A DNA stretch of 64,000 bases from an uncultured Pelagibacteraceae bacterium (GCA_902519375.1 CABYJS010000002.1:29254-93253); one strand, 5' to 3'; shown: positions 17,752 through 25,879, counted from the first letter of the stretch. Notes: generated by a model from the sequence alone, not told the origin. Numbers and translations are program-made.

Positions 17752-17774
17752 AGGGGAGCACTTAATGCTCCCCT
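17752..17774 (+). terminator. Strong hairpin after the methyltransferase gene
   Basis: AGGGGAGCA (17752-17760) and TGCTCCCCT (17766-17774) form a perfect 9-bp GC-rich stem with a 5-nt loop, starting 10 nt after the methyltransferase stop. In this AT-rich genome it stands out. Only a weak T-rich tail (ATCTAATTTA) follows, so it may be an inefficient terminator or a 3'-end stabiliser, with some read-through into the microprotein gene 12 nt further on. Confidence 0.7.
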
Positions 17775-17786
17775 ATCTAATTTAAG

Positions 17787-17891
17787 ATGAGTAAAGGTTT
17801 CTTAATTGCAATTTGCATTATAATAGTTATTGCTTTAATAATATTTCCATTAATTGTTTCTTACAAAGAAGAAAAAAATAAAAAAAAATAA
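17787..17891 (+). CDS. 34-residue single-span membrane microprotein
   Basis: ATG at 17787 opens a 34-codon frame encoding a short start, a hydrophobic helix (about residues 5-25, mostly Ile, Leu, Val, Ala) and a highly charged Lys/Glu tail (YKEEKNKKK). By the positive-inside rule the C-terminus stays in the cytosol. The stop is immediately followed by the ATG of the next gene (TAAATG), so translation is coupled to the Yip1-like protein. A possible accessory subunit; no family is recognised. Its small size is offset by the coupling and the clean architecture. Confidence 0.6.
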   Translation: MSKGFLIAICIIIVIALIIFPLIVSYKEEKNKKK

Positions 17892-18434
17892 ATGTTTGGT
17901 GAATTCATTAATATAATTTTTAAGTCTATCAAATTAGATAAGTCGCTTTATAGTGATAATAAAAATTTCACTGAAGCATCTATATATTTTGCTGGTCTAA
18001 TAATGATTTTAGATGGAATAGCTGGAGCAGTTGCTGCTAATACAGTTATTAAGACTGCTGTTGCTATGTCAGGACTAACTGCAATACTTACTTGGTTTAT
18101 TTGGGCAATCTTTATATTTGTAATAGGCGTGAAAATATTTCCAGACAAACAAACTAAAGTACCATTTAAAAAAGTACTTACTGCAGTTGGTTTTGCTCAT
18201 GCACCTGGACTTTTAAGATTTTTTGCAGTTACTCCAGATTTGATGATACCAATAATTTTCTTAACTCAATTTTGGATTTTTGCTGCTTTGATAATATCCA
18301 CCAAGCAAATATTAAACCTTAAATCAAACTTTAAATCTTTTGGAATTGTATTTTTATCCTTTTTAATAATAGCTTTTTTGTCTATATCTTTTGTTATGAG
18401 TAGAATGAATACTCTTCCAATAAATAATATCTAA
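17892..18434 (+). CDS. Multi-span membrane protein, Yip1-like
   Basis: This 180-residue integral membrane protein has about five hydrophobic segments (roughly 28-45, 52-85, 103-120, 127-145, 155-173). The KVPFKKVLTAVGFAHAPGLLRFFAV segment resembles the Yip1-domain pattern (a gene-family of small polytopic proteins in which a hydrophilic P...G/H-A-P-LL motif sits between helices). Function is unknown in bacteria. Its stop overlaps the stop of the convergent 53-residue gene. It is preceded directly by the microprotein gene. Confidence 0.65.
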   Translation: MFGEFINIIFKSIKLDKSLYSDNKNFTEASIYFAGLIMILDGIAGAVAANTVIKTAVAMSGLTAILTWFIWAIFIFVIGVKIFPDKQTKVPFKKVLTAVGFAHAPGLLRFFAVTPDLMIPIIFLTQFWIFAALIISTKQILNLKSNFKSFGIVFLSFLIIAFLSISFVMSRMNTLPINNI

Positions 18435-18592
18435 AGAGGAAAAATTGTTTTCGATATTCTGCAGGATTTGCATATCTTATAGCTGGTAAGAATTAAATTT
18501 TGAGTAACACTTTCATCTTCAGTCTTGCACTCATCACAAATATTATTTAAATCTTTTTTAATTTCTTCCTTTGTATTTTTATCATCAATCAT
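18431..18592 (-). CDS. Small double-CxxC (zinc-ribbon-like) protein, 53 aa
   Basis: ATG at 18590-18592 starts a 53-codon frame that overlaps the end of the DUF3726 gene by 8 nt and finishes against the convergent Yip1-like gene. It is acidic at the N-terminus (IDDKNTKEEIKKDL) and carries two CxxC pairs, CDEC (19-22) and CKSC (41-44), separated by 18 residues, the arrangement of a zinc ribbon or rubredoxin-like knuckle. It is the last gene of a four-gene operon with an M19 dipeptidase. No known family recognised; metal binding is inferred from the cysteines. Confidence 0.68.
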   Translation of the reverse strand: MIDDKNTKEEIKKDLNNICDECKTEDESVTQNLILTSYKICKSCRISKTIFPL

Positions 18593-19196
18593 TATCGTTT
18601 AACCCAGCTCCTGCTGCTCCTTTTTTTAAGCTATCAGTTTCCTCAACAAAAGTATTTTCTGATAATTTGTAAAGACTCTTCCAATCATAATCAGTAAAAC
18701 TATCTTTATTATCTAAAAAAAAAATCTTAACAATTTTTGCTTTTGATGGAAATTCTTTTTCTAACGAGTTTGACGATATATTTATGTTAAAATTTAATAA
18801 AAATTCATATCTATCCAAAACTACTAATAATTTTTTTCCAATTATTTCTGAAGATCTACTTAAAAAAGGTAATAATAATAGTGGATATGCTACATTCTTG
18901 AATAAACATTTATTATAATTTTCAATTTTTCTAATTTGATCTAGAAAACGTATCCCTAGACTAATTGGACATAAAGAATTTTTGTTAGATGTATTTTTTT
19001 TATTAATCAATCTTATATCATCAAAATTTTCTTTATTTTTTTTTTGATAATATCTATTTAAATTCTTAATACCTGGAAGACCGAATAATTCTAATAATCT
19101 AACACATTTTCCAACTTCTTCAGCTATGCCCCAAGAAAAACCAACTCCACGACTGGCTCTTTTGGAAGTGGTTTCTATTTCACTTAAAGATTTCAT
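18585..19196 (-). CDS. DUF3726 family protein
   Basis: The start is set at ATG 19196, giving 203 residues beginning MKSLSEIETTSKRASRGVGFSWGIAEEVGKCVRLLELFGLPG, the conserved opening of DUF3726; the longer frame to 19235 would overlap the preceding gene. The C-terminus GAAGAGLNDND matches the family's usual GAGLTDND end. It has no membrane segment or known catalytic motif. Members occur in alphaproteobacteria and are uncharacterised. It follows the 553-residue unknown after 4 nt and overlaps the double-CxxC gene, so the four genes probably act together. Confidence 0.78.
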   Translation of the reverse strand: MKSLSEIETTSKRASRGVGFSWGIAEEVGKCVRLLELFGLPGIKNLNRYYQKKNKENFDDIRLINKKNTSNKNSLCPISLGIRFLDQIRKIENYNKCLFKNVAYPLLLLPFLSRSSEIIGKKLLVVLDRYEFLLNFNINISSNSLEKEFPSKAKIVKIFFLDNKDSFTDYDWKSLYKLSENTFVEETDSLKKGAAGAGLNDND

Positions 19197-19200
19197 AGCT

Positions 19201-20862
19201 TTATAACTTAGAATTATATACCCACTGCTTGTCAAAATTTTTTAATTCGTTAGGTAATGGTGCCCCTTGAAACATACAAATTCGCAGCCATTTATCTGAT
19301 CTAGGATCGAATTTTAACGCACCAAAAAAAGATAATTTAAGCCTTAACATATCTATAGGCATCAAGTTCTCACCAATTGTGTTATCTTGAATTTCAGAAT
19401 ATGGAAATTTTTCAACGATAAATGCTCTTCTAACAACATGTCTTAAATCCGAATTATCAATTAAAAATTGATCCATAGTAAAATCATCTTTAGTCATCAA
19501 CAATTTCTCATACAATTTTTTTATATCTCTAGCTATTGCAAGAGGTTGTTCTAGTTCAGAACCCGGTTCCTCAAAACGATCTGCAAGCCTAGGTTCTTCT
19601 TTGTTTTTCGAGATAAACCAAAATTTTTTAAAATTTTCTTCTTTTTTGAAATTTATCTCTAAAATATTAGTATATTTTTTTTCTAAAATTTTTCTTAATT
19701 CTTTTACCGATCGGTCAGTAGGAATATTAAAATATCTTTCCTCATCTGAGCTCATTTTTTTAATAAGAGGTTCTACTATTTCATCAAATGGTTCCATCAT
19801 AATAGAAACAATATATTCTATACATTCTTCACAGGTTTCTCTTTCTAACCACAGATATATTTTATTAAATGGATATTCTTCGGTAAAATCAAATTTTTTT
19901 TCAATAAAATTTAAAAATTTTTTTACATTCTTCAATAAAGATTTAATTTTCTTTAATTGATATTCACTTTCAGTGTTCCAACTAGTAATATTCTTAATAG
20001 AATTTCTGACACAACTTTTAAATAAATCTCTATCTTTAATTTTGACTTTTTTTATTTCCCTTATTTTTTTTAATGCAGTTTCTCTGCACATGATCCAATT
20101 GTTAAGTAAAGTAGGATGATTTACTATAAAAGGTGCCATACCCAAACCTGTTGAATTACCTATACCAAGACTTTTGCAAATATTTGGGTCGAGCTCTACT
20201 GCTTTTTTTAGATTTTTATTTTTTGCAACATGGTTCACTTGGTCAAATGTAAATTGTCTTACAAGGTAAACTAACATCATCTCTAATCTGAAAGGACCAT
20301 TTATCTCTTTCCTATTTTTTATTCTAAAACGATCTGCTAATCCAAATTTACCTGACCCATAAACTGCTGTGGTTCTATAAAGGTAACCAACTTTATTTAA
20401 TAAGTCTAAATTTGGTTGAACACCCTCACTTAAGCTATCTACAACATGTTTAAATACTCTAACTGACTTATTGGCTCTTGATAAAGTTAATTCTTTATAT
20501 GATAATCTTCCAACTTCTTGTTTTGGTACTTGGCTTTTTAGTCTCACAATATCTTGTTTAGATGGAATGCCATCATGCAATGTAAAAGCAGCATCCCATT
20601 TTGTTGCTATTACTCTGTCTGATCTTTCTACATCATCTATTTTATTTGCAAAACATATTAAAGAATAAACTCTTTTTTTCTTTTTAAATGAATAGACCGC
20701 TACTCCAAAACCATATTTATCTAAATCAAATAAATCTCTTTTGTAATTCCAATCTTTAAACTCATTTAGGAAGCTTCTTAAAAACGACAATCTAGATTGA
20801 TGAAATGAACCAAGCCTCGAAAGCTTCATAATAATGTTAGGGTCACGTAATTCAAGATTCAT
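19201..20862 (-). CDS. Conserved protein of unknown function, 553 aa
   Basis: This large, soluble, basic protein is not one I recognise. Segments with a conserved look are the N-terminal LELRDPNIIMKLSRLGSFHQSRLSFLRSFL, the FGVAVYSFKKKKRVYSLICFANKIDD..RSDRVIATKWDAAFTLHDG region (80-110), GPFRLEMMLVYLVRQFTFDQVNHVA and NSTGLGMAPFIVNHPTLLNNWI. No signal peptide, no membrane segment and no standard nucleotide-binding loop are visible. It sits between the M19 dipeptidase (2-nt gap) and DUF3726 (4-nt gap). Full-length and intact, and the ORF is long enough to be certainly real. Confidence 0.8.
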   Translation of the reverse strand: MNLELRDPNIIMKLSRLGSFHQSRLSFLRSFLNEFKDWNYKRDLFDLDKYGFGVAVYSFKKKKRVYSLICFANKIDDVERSDRVIATKWDAAFTLHDGIPSKQDIVRLKSQVPKQEVGRLSYKELTLSRANKSVRVFKHVVDSLSEGVQPNLDLLNKVGYLYRTTAVYGSGKFGLADRFRIKNRKEINGPFRLEMMLVYLVRQFTFDQVNHVAKNKNLKKAVELDPNICKSLGIGNSTGLGMAPFIVNHPTLLNNWIMCRETALKKIREIKKVKIKDRDLFKSCVRNSIKNITSWNTESEYQLKKIKSLLKNVKKFLNFIEKKFDFTEEYPFNKIYLWLERETCEECIEYIVSIMMEPFDEIVEPLIKKMSSDEERYFNIPTDRSVKELRKILEKKYTNILEINFKKEENFKKFWFISKNKEEPRLADRFEEPGSELEQPLAIARDIKKLYEKLLMTKDDFTMDQFLIDNSDLRHVVRRAFIVEKFPYSEIQDNTIGENLMPIDMLRLKLSFFGALKFDPRSDKWLRICMFQGAPLPNELKNFDKQWVYNSKL

Positions 20863-20864
20863 TT

Positions 20865-21830
20865 TTAAATAGTTTTATAAAAGTTATACCAATTGTTTCC
20901 TAGTATCCCATTAGTTTCATCATCAGAAAATCCAACCTTTTTTAACCCTTTTTCTAAATTTTTAAATCCTCTGGCATCTTCGAACCACTTTGGTTGTGTG
21001 GGAAATCCAGGTTTATTTTTTGAACCCTCACCAAAATTTTTACCTTTACTCCATGTCCCATTTCTCATCCATTCAACAATTTCATCTGGCTGATCTAAAC
21101 AAAGATCAGAACCAATACCAATATTTTTAATATCCATTATCTCAGCTGTTCTTGCTATCATCTCACAAAAATTCTCAAGGGTACAGTTTGTACTGTTTTT
21201 AAGATGATGCGGGTATAGTGATAACCCTAAAATCCCTCCACTATCATTTAAAATTTTTAATAATTCAGAGGATTTATTTCTTTTTGCGGCGTGCCAAAAA
21301 GATGGGTTGGCATGAGTTATTGCTATTGGTTTTTCACTTATTTCAATAGCATCAAGAGTACTTTTTTCTGCTGAATGAGACATGTCTATAACTATACCAA
21401 CTCTATTCATTTCTTTAATAACCTCACGACCAAAATTAGTAACTCCACTGTCATTTTTTTCATAACAACCTGTAGCCAATAAAGATTGGTTATTATATGT
21501 AAGTTGCATGAATCTACACCCTAACTCATGAACTTTTTCAACTAATTCAATATTATCCTCTATTGGTGAGCAATTTTGAAATCCAAAAAAAATTGCTGTT
21601 TTGTTTTCAGTATTTGCCTTTTTAATGTCTTTAAAACTTTTACCTAAAAAAATTAAATCTGAATTGTTTTTGAAATATTTTTTCCATTTTTGGATCTCGT
21701 TTAAGTGTTCATTAAAATCTTCATGGTAAACAATTGTTACATGAATCGCATCAAGACCTGCCTCCCTATTAATTTCAAAAATTTTTCTTGACCATTTACA
21801 GTATTGGAGATTGTCAATTTTATAATTCAT
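20865..21830 (-). CDS. M19 (renal-type) membrane dipeptidase
   Basis: This 321-residue metallohydrolase shows the peptidase M19 pattern: AIFFGFQNCSPIEDNIELVEKVHELGCRFMQLTYNN, RVGIVIDMSHSAEKSTLDAIEISEKPIAITHANP (metal His residues), and IGIGSDLCLD. There is no signal peptide, so it is cytosolic. It leads an operon with a 553-residue unknown, DUF3726 and a double-CxxC protein. In Pseudomonas aeruginosa an M19 dipeptidase gene lies beside the dimethylglycine catabolic genes, and a DMGDH locus lies about 8 kb away here; a link to N-methyl amino acid use is a possibility only. Confidence 0.9.
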   Translation of the reverse strand: MNYKIDNLQYCKWSRKIFEINREAGLDAIHVTIVYHEDFNEHLNEIQKWKKYFKNNSDLIFLGKSFKDIKKANTENKTAIFFGFQNCSPIEDNIELVEKVHELGCRFMQLTYNNQSLLATGCYEKNDSGVTNFGREVIKEMNRVGIVIDMSHSAEKSTLDAIEISEKPIAITHANPSFWHAAKRNKSSELLKILNDSGGILGLSLYPHHLKNSTNCTLENFCEMIARTAEIMDIKNIGIGSDLCLDQPDEIVEWMRNGTWSKGKNFGEGSKNKPGFPTQPKWFEDARGFKNLEKGLKKVGFSDDETNGILGNNWYNFYKTI

Positions 21831-21890
21831 ATTGGTAAATAATCATAAAGCATACCAATATGTTTTTTTAAATACTATTTATTTTATTGA

Positions 21891-21919
21891 AATCTTTATT
21901 CATTTTTGAAATAAAGATT
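21891..21919 (+). promoter_or_regulatory. Stem-loop in the purE leader
   Basis: AATCTTTATT (21891-21900) and AATAAAGATT (21910-21919) are perfect 10-bp inverted repeats around a 9-nt loop, ending 13 nt before the purE start. It could be an operator for a dimeric regulator or an RNA hairpin affecting initiation. No purine riboswitch core was recognised in this short leader. The purE start shows no clear Shine-Dalgarno sequence. Confidence 0.4.
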
Positions 21920-21932
21920 AAGCTTAATAATC

Positions 21933-22424
21933 ATGAAAAAAAATAAAAATCTTAAAGTCTCAATAGTCATGGGAAGTCAATCTGACTATAAAACAATGAA
22001 ATTAGGTGTCAAAATCCTCAAGAATATGGGTATTAAGTTGGAAACCAAAATTATTTCTGCTCACAGAACTCCTGCAAGAATGTATGATTTTGCAAGTTCT
22101 GCTGAAAAAAAAGGTATTGGAGTAATTATTGCTGGCGCAGGCGGTTCTGCACATTTACCTGGCATGATTTCTGCCCTAACATCAGTTCCTGTTTTAGGAG
22201 TTCCCATCGAAAGTAAAAAACTTAAAGGGTTAGACAGTTTGTTATCAATAGCACAAATGCCAAAAGGCATTCCTGTTGGTACTTTAGCTATAGGTGAGGA
22301 TGGAGCAATAAACGCTGCCTTGTTAGCCGCTTCTATTATTGCTAATAATAATCCAATTGTTAAAAAAAAACTAAATAGTTGGCGATTATCACAAACAAGA
22401 TCTGTAAAGAAAAATCCTAAATAA
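21933..22424 (+). CDS. purE: N5-carboxyaminoimidazole ribonucleotide mutase
   Basis: This 163-residue class I PurE converts N5-CAIR to CAIR in purine synthesis. Key motifs are VSIVMGSQSDYKTM (substrate phosphate loop), ISAHRTPARMYDFA with the catalytic His, and IIAGAGGSAHLPGMISALT. Length is typical. It is followed by purK after 5 nt, the usual purEK pair for organisms that use the ATP-dependent N5-CAIR route. Confidence 0.97.
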   Translation: MKKNKNLKVSIVMGSQSDYKTMKLGVKILKNMGIKLETKIISAHRTPARMYDFASSAEKKGIGVIIAGAGGSAHLPGMISALTSVPVLGVPIESKKLKGLDSLLSIAQMPKGIPVGTLAIGEDGAINAALLAASIIANNNPIVKKKLNSWRLSQTRSVKKNPK

Positions 22425-22429
22425 TACAT

Positions 22430-23476
22430 ATGTCACAAAAAAATCTGGGTATCATTGGAGGTGGACAGTTGGGTAGTATGCTTTCTCAAGCAGCTAAAAA
22501 ATTAAATATCAATACAATTATTTATTCGGATGATTTTGATGCTCCAGCTCAAAATTTTTGTGATGAATTTATCTTCGGAAGATATGATGATAAAAAAAAA
22601 ATTTTAGAATTTGTAAATAAAGCTGATGTAATAACTTATGAATTTGAAAATATTCCTTATGAAACACTTAATGAAATGAATAAATTAAAATCTGTTTTAC
22701 CAAAACCATCAGTAAATAGACTTATTCAACACAGATTAGCTGAAAAAGATTTCATTAATAAGCTCAACATTAGAACTACAAGATATGTTTCAATTGAAAA
22801 GAAAACCGATATTGAAACATTAGGTGATTTCCTTCCTGGTATCTTGAAAACAACAACTATGGGTTATGATGGCAAAGGACAATATCCCTTAAAAAAAATG
22901 GAGGATTTAAACTCTCTTAATATTGATTTCTCAAAAGAATATATCTTAGAAAAATTAGTAAAACTTAAAAAAGAAATTTCTGTTATTGTAACAAGATTTG
23001 GTATTAATAATTTTGAAATATACGAGCCAATAGAAAATACCCACCAGGACCAAATTCTTAAACAATCTATGATACCAGCTGAAGTAAGTAAACAAATTGC
23101 TGACCAATCTAAAGATTGGGCTACTAGAATTGCAGAAGAATTAAAATATATTGGCACTTTATGTGTTGAATTTTTTATAGATAGAAATGAAAACCTTTAT
23201 GTAAATGAGATTGCTCCTCGAGTTCATAATTCTGGTCATCTTACCATTAATGCATTTAACGTAAGTCAATTTGAAAATCATATTAGAGCAGTTTGTTCTC
23301 TTGAAAAAATTCCCTTAAAAAAAATATCTAATGCAAAAATGCAAAATTTGATTGGGAAGCAAATTGAACCTTATAGACAAAATCTTAAATTAAGTGATAA
23401 AGAATTTTTTTTTGATTACCAAAAAAAAGAAATAAAGGAAAAAAGAAAAATGGGTCATATAACTACTTTGAAATAA
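22430..23476 (+). CDS. purK: N5-carboxyaminoimidazole ribonucleotide synthase
   Basis: This 348-residue ATP-grasp enzyme makes N5-CAIR from AIR, bicarbonate and ATP. The N-terminal GIIGGGQLGSMLSQAAKKLN is the PurK hallmark, followed by VITYEFENIPYETL, LKTTTMGYDGKGQY and the ATP-grasp metal segment VEFFIDRNENLYVNEIAPRVHNSGHLTINA. It is the partner of purE, and its stop abuts the next gene (TAAATG). Confidence 0.97.
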   Translation: MSQKNLGIIGGGQLGSMLSQAAKKLNINTIIYSDDFDAPAQNFCDEFIFGRYDDKKKILEFVNKADVITYEFENIPYETLNEMNKLKSVLPKPSVNRLIQHRLAEKDFINKLNIRTTRYVSIEKKTDIETLGDFLPGILKTTTMGYDGKGQYPLKKMEDLNSLNIDFSKEYILEKLVKLKKEISVIVTRFGINNFEIYEPIENTHQDQILKQSMIPAEVSKQIADQSKDWATRIAEELKYIGTLCVEFFIDRNENLYVNEIAPRVHNSGHLTINAFNVSQFENHIRAVCSLEKIPLKKISNAKMQNLIGKQIEPYRQNLKLSDKEFFFDYQKKEIKEKRKMGHITTLK

Positions 23477-23944
23477 ATGCTGAAATCTTTAGAGGGTAAT
23501 TTTAATCATCCTGAAGTAAATGAACTTTTAACAAAACATTTTATTGAATTAAGAGCTGCTTCGCCTGAGGGAAGCGCTCATGTTTTAGATATACCAGGAT
23601 TAAAAGATCCCTCAATTAAATTCTGGAGTCTTTGGGAAAATGAAAAGTTATTTGGTTGTGGTGCCTTAAAATTTTTAACCAAAGAGCATGGTGAGTTTAA
23701 ATCTATCAGAATACACGATAATTTCAAAAACAAAGGTAATGGCATTAAAGTTATTGACCATTTAATAAATGAAGCAAAAAAGTTAAATATTAAAAGATTA
23801 AGTATTGAAACAGGTGCAGGAAATTTTTTCATACCAGCTAGAAAATTATTCAAAAGATGTGATTTTAAGTCTTGTAAACCTTTTGCACATTATAAGGATG
23901 ACGTTAATTCCATTTATTTAACTAAACAGATAAACAACAATTGA
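23477..23944 (+). CDS. GNAT-family N-acetyltransferase
   Basis: This 155-residue protein has the GNAT fold: LRAASPEGSAHVLDIPGLKDPSIKFWSLWENEKLFGCGALK, then IRIHDNFKNKGNGIKVIDHLI where the acetyl-CoA pyrophosphate loop (R/Q-x-x-G-x-G/A) lies, and LSIETGAGNFFIPARKLFKRCDF at the C-terminal strand. It resembles the YsnE/PaiA-like group of small-molecule or protein acetyltransferases; substrate unknown. It starts directly after the purK stop, so it is the third gene of the pur operon. Confidence 0.88.
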   Translation: MLKSLEGNFNHPEVNELLTKHFIELRAASPEGSAHVLDIPGLKDPSIKFWSLWENEKLFGCGALKFLTKEHGEFKSIRIHDNFKNKGNGIKVIDHLINEAKKLNIKRLSIETGAGNFFIPARKLFKRCDFKSCKPFAHYKDDVNSIYLTKQINNN

Positions 23945-24062
23945 TATAAAAAACTGTCTAGAGCTATCAATTTTGTTGACAAAACCCTAGAAATTATGAA
24001 GAAAGCTAGAATTACTTAATTATAAGTAATAAATTAAATAACAAATAAATAAGAAGATAAAT

Positions 24063-24269
24063 ATGAGTCTACAAGGAAAAGTTAAGTGGTTCAATCCTAC
24101 CAAAGGTTTTGGTTTTATTGAAAGAGAAGATAAAGAAAAAGATGTGTTTGTACATGTTTCAGCTGTAAGAGACGCTGGTATGAACGGTTTAGATGAGGGT
24201 CAAGCTTTGACTTTCGATGTTGAAGATGGTCCCAAAGGTCCTTCAGCAGTTAACTTAAAAACTGCATAA
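24063..24269 (+). CDS. cspE: Cold-shock domain RNA-binding protein
   Basis: This 68-residue protein is a single cold-shock domain with both RNA-binding motifs: RNP1 KGFGFI (14-19) and RNP2 VFVHVS (28-33). It binds single-stranded RNA/DNA and acts as an RNA chaperone. A published study of Candidatus Pelagibacter ubique proposed CspE as a post-transcriptional regulator in iron limitation; whether this copy is the orthologue is not provable here. It is monocistronic, with a 118-bp AT-rich leader and a long inverted repeat 14 nt after the stop. Confidence 0.95.
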   Translation: MSLQGKVKWFNPTKGFGFIEREDKEKDVFVHVSAVRDAGMNGLDEGQALTFDVEDGPKGPSAVNLKTA

Positions 24270-24283
24270 TTCTCACAATATCA

Positions 24284-24347
24284 TTTATTGGCTATAAGTT
24301 ATCTCGATTCTGAAATTTAGAATTGATTTATTTTTATAGCCAATAAA
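24284..24347 (+). terminator. Long inverted repeat after the cold-shock gene
   Basis: TTTATTGGCTATAA (24284-24297) and TTATAGCCAATAAA (24334-24347) form a perfect 14-bp stem enclosing 36 nt, in which ATTCT/AGAAT makes a second small hairpin. A poly-U tail is lacking, so this is not a textbook intrinsic terminator; it may instead protect the 3' end of the csp mRNA, or block read-through into the racemase gene at 24380. The base pairing is seen directly; the role is inferred. Confidence 0.6.
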
Positions 24348-24379
24348 GTATCCTAAAAGCAAAAAATAAAATAAATTAT

Positions 24380-25126
24380 ATGATTGGAATTCTAGGTGGA
24401 ATGGGAACACAAGCAGGCCTAGACTTTTGTAATAAGTTAGCAGTTTTATATAGAGGTAAAATTGATCAGGATTATCCTTTGTTCTTACTTTACAATAAAT
24501 CTAATATTCCTGGAAGACCTGAATCAATAGGCATTCATACAGGAAAAATTTCTAATAAATTAATAAATAAAAAAAGTAAAAGAAAATATTTTTCAGTTTT
24601 AAAAAGTTTAATCGTTGGTTGTCAGGTGCTTAAAAAAAGTAAGTGTAAATTTATAGTTATTCCATGTAACACTGCTCACTACTGGTATAACGACTTAAAG
24701 AAAAAGATAAAATTACCAATAATAAATATGCCGAAAGAAGTTTTTGATTATACAAAAAAAAAATGTAAAAAAAATTCATTAATTGGCTTACTTGCAACAG
24801 AAGGTACTCTTAAAACTGGAATTTATCATAATTTTTTTGATAAAAGTTACAGACTAGTTTTGCCAAATTCTCACATTCAAAATGATTCAGTAAATAAAGC
24901 AATCAAACTTGTAAAAATGGGAAAAGTTAAAGAAGCTAATAGGATCATAAAGCCTGCCATTGATTATTTGAAAAAAAAAAGATGTAAAAAGATTATTCTT
25001 GGGTGTACAGAGTTACCAATTGCAATATTTGCTTTTAAATCAATCAAAACAATTAAATCTTCTAAAATATTTTTAGATCCTAATTTAATTTTAGCAAATG
25101 CTGCAATGAAAAAATACCATAATTAA
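24380..25126 (+). CDS. Aspartate/glutamate racemase family protein
   Basis: This 248-residue cofactor-independent racemase begins MIGILGGMGTQAGLDF and has both catalytic cysteines: VIPCNTAHYW (Cys96) and ILGCTELPI (Cys209). The GGMGxxA start and length match aspartate racemases and the broad-specificity RacX/YgeA group. It interconverts L- and D-amino acids, for peptidoglycan or for use of environmental D-amino acids. It is coupled by a TAATG overlap to a 146-residue unknown. Confidence 0.88.
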   Translation: MIGILGGMGTQAGLDFCNKLAVLYRGKIDQDYPLFLLYNKSNIPGRPESIGIHTGKISNKLINKKSKRKYFSVLKSLIVGCQVLKKSKCKFIVIPCNTAHYWYNDLKKKIKLPIINMPKEVFDYTKKKCKKNSLIGLLATEGTLKTGIYHNFFDKSYRLVLPNSHIQNDSVNKAIKLVKMGKVKEANRIIKPAIDYLKKKRCKKIILGCTELPIAIFAFKSIKTIKSSKIFLDPNLILANAAMKKYHN

Positions 25127-25566
25127 TGTTACAATCAAAAGAAAGGCCATATGTGTTACATGTTGCTGAAATTATATATTCTAAAATCTGTGAAATTAAA
25201 AAAGGAAATTTAGATTTCTCAAATACTGATGCTATAAAAAGATTTATTGGATCTGAATTGTATAAAGAAATAAGTAACGGAAAATTTCATGACCAATGGT
25301 TTAAAAATTTAGAAAAAGATAATTTTATTGATAAAAAAACAAATAATAAGATTCCTGAAGAAACTTTAAGACTGCTTAGGGTTCAAAAAGATATGATGAT
25401 GAAACAGCTAATTCAATTTCCAGACTTATATTATACCAAAAATAATATTCCTTTAGAGATTTCTCAACGAGCATTTGATCATCTTTGGAGAGTATGTGAG
25501 AGTTATGAATTATGGTGTAAAGAAACTGATCAGCTTAATTTGTTGATTTTAAATATTATTGATTGA
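25126..25566 (+). CDS. Hypothetical protein, 146 aa
   Basis: I do not recognise this soluble, mixed-charge, mostly helical protein. Notable segments are RPYVLHVAEIIYSKICEIKKG, LLRVQKDMMMKQLIQFPDLYYT and FDHLWRVCESYELWCKETDQ. It has no signal peptide or membrane segment. Its start overlaps the racemase stop (TAATG), so it is co-translated with that gene, and its 3' end overlaps the convergent lipoprotein gene by 11 nt. The overlap at the start supports it as a real gene. Confidence 0.65.
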   Translation: MLQSKERPYVLHVAEIIYSKICEIKKGNLDFSNTDAIKRFIGSELYKEISNGKFHDQWFKNLEKDNFIDKKTNNKIPEETLRLLRVQKDMMMKQLIQFPDLYYTKNNIPLEISQRAFDHLWRVCESYELWCKETDQLNLLILNIID

Positions 25567-25879
25567 TTAGTTTTAAAATACTATTTGTTTTTTCAATTTT
25601 ATTTTTAACAAGTATATAAAAATCCTCACTTTCTAAAGTGTTTCTTTCAATATTTTTTGATTCTTTTTTTTTTGTCAAATTAACATCTTTTAAATTCTCT
25701 ATTGGGGTTTTTCCAGTGTATTGAATTATTAATCTATTAGATCCATAAGATAACCCTGATTGCAAAATACTTCCTGAAGAAGACATGGTATAAGCAGGAG
25801 CTAACATAGCAGTAGGTGAAGTGCATCCCACCAATAAATTTAAAATAAATAATCCAGAAATTGTTTTTTTATTAATCAT
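25556..25879 (-). CDS. Small putative lipoprotein
   Basis: The ATG at 25879 is chosen over a TTG two codons upstream. The 107-residue product has a type II signal peptide with lipobox LVGC (Cys19), so it should be a membrane-anchored lipoprotein. After a Ser-rich linker (SGSILQSGLSYGSNRLIIQYTGKTP), the rest is Lys/Glu-rich and helical. Proteins with this Ser/Gly-Tyr-Gly segment occur as hypothetical proteins in marine alphaproteobacteria to my recollection; function unknown. It converges with the 146-residue ORF. Confidence 0.68.
   Translation of the reverse strand: MINKKTISGLFILNLLVGCTSPTAMLAPAYTMSSSGSILQSGLSYGSNRLIIQYTGKTPIENLKDVNLTKKKESKNIERNTLESEDFYILVKNKIEKTNSILKLINQ

Noticed and set aside
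24015..24032. Small TTACTT/AAGTAA dyad in the cold-shock gene leader as a riboswitch or cold-sensing RNA
   Set aside because: Stem is only 6 bp of A/T and gives no recognisable thermosensor or riboswitch architecture.
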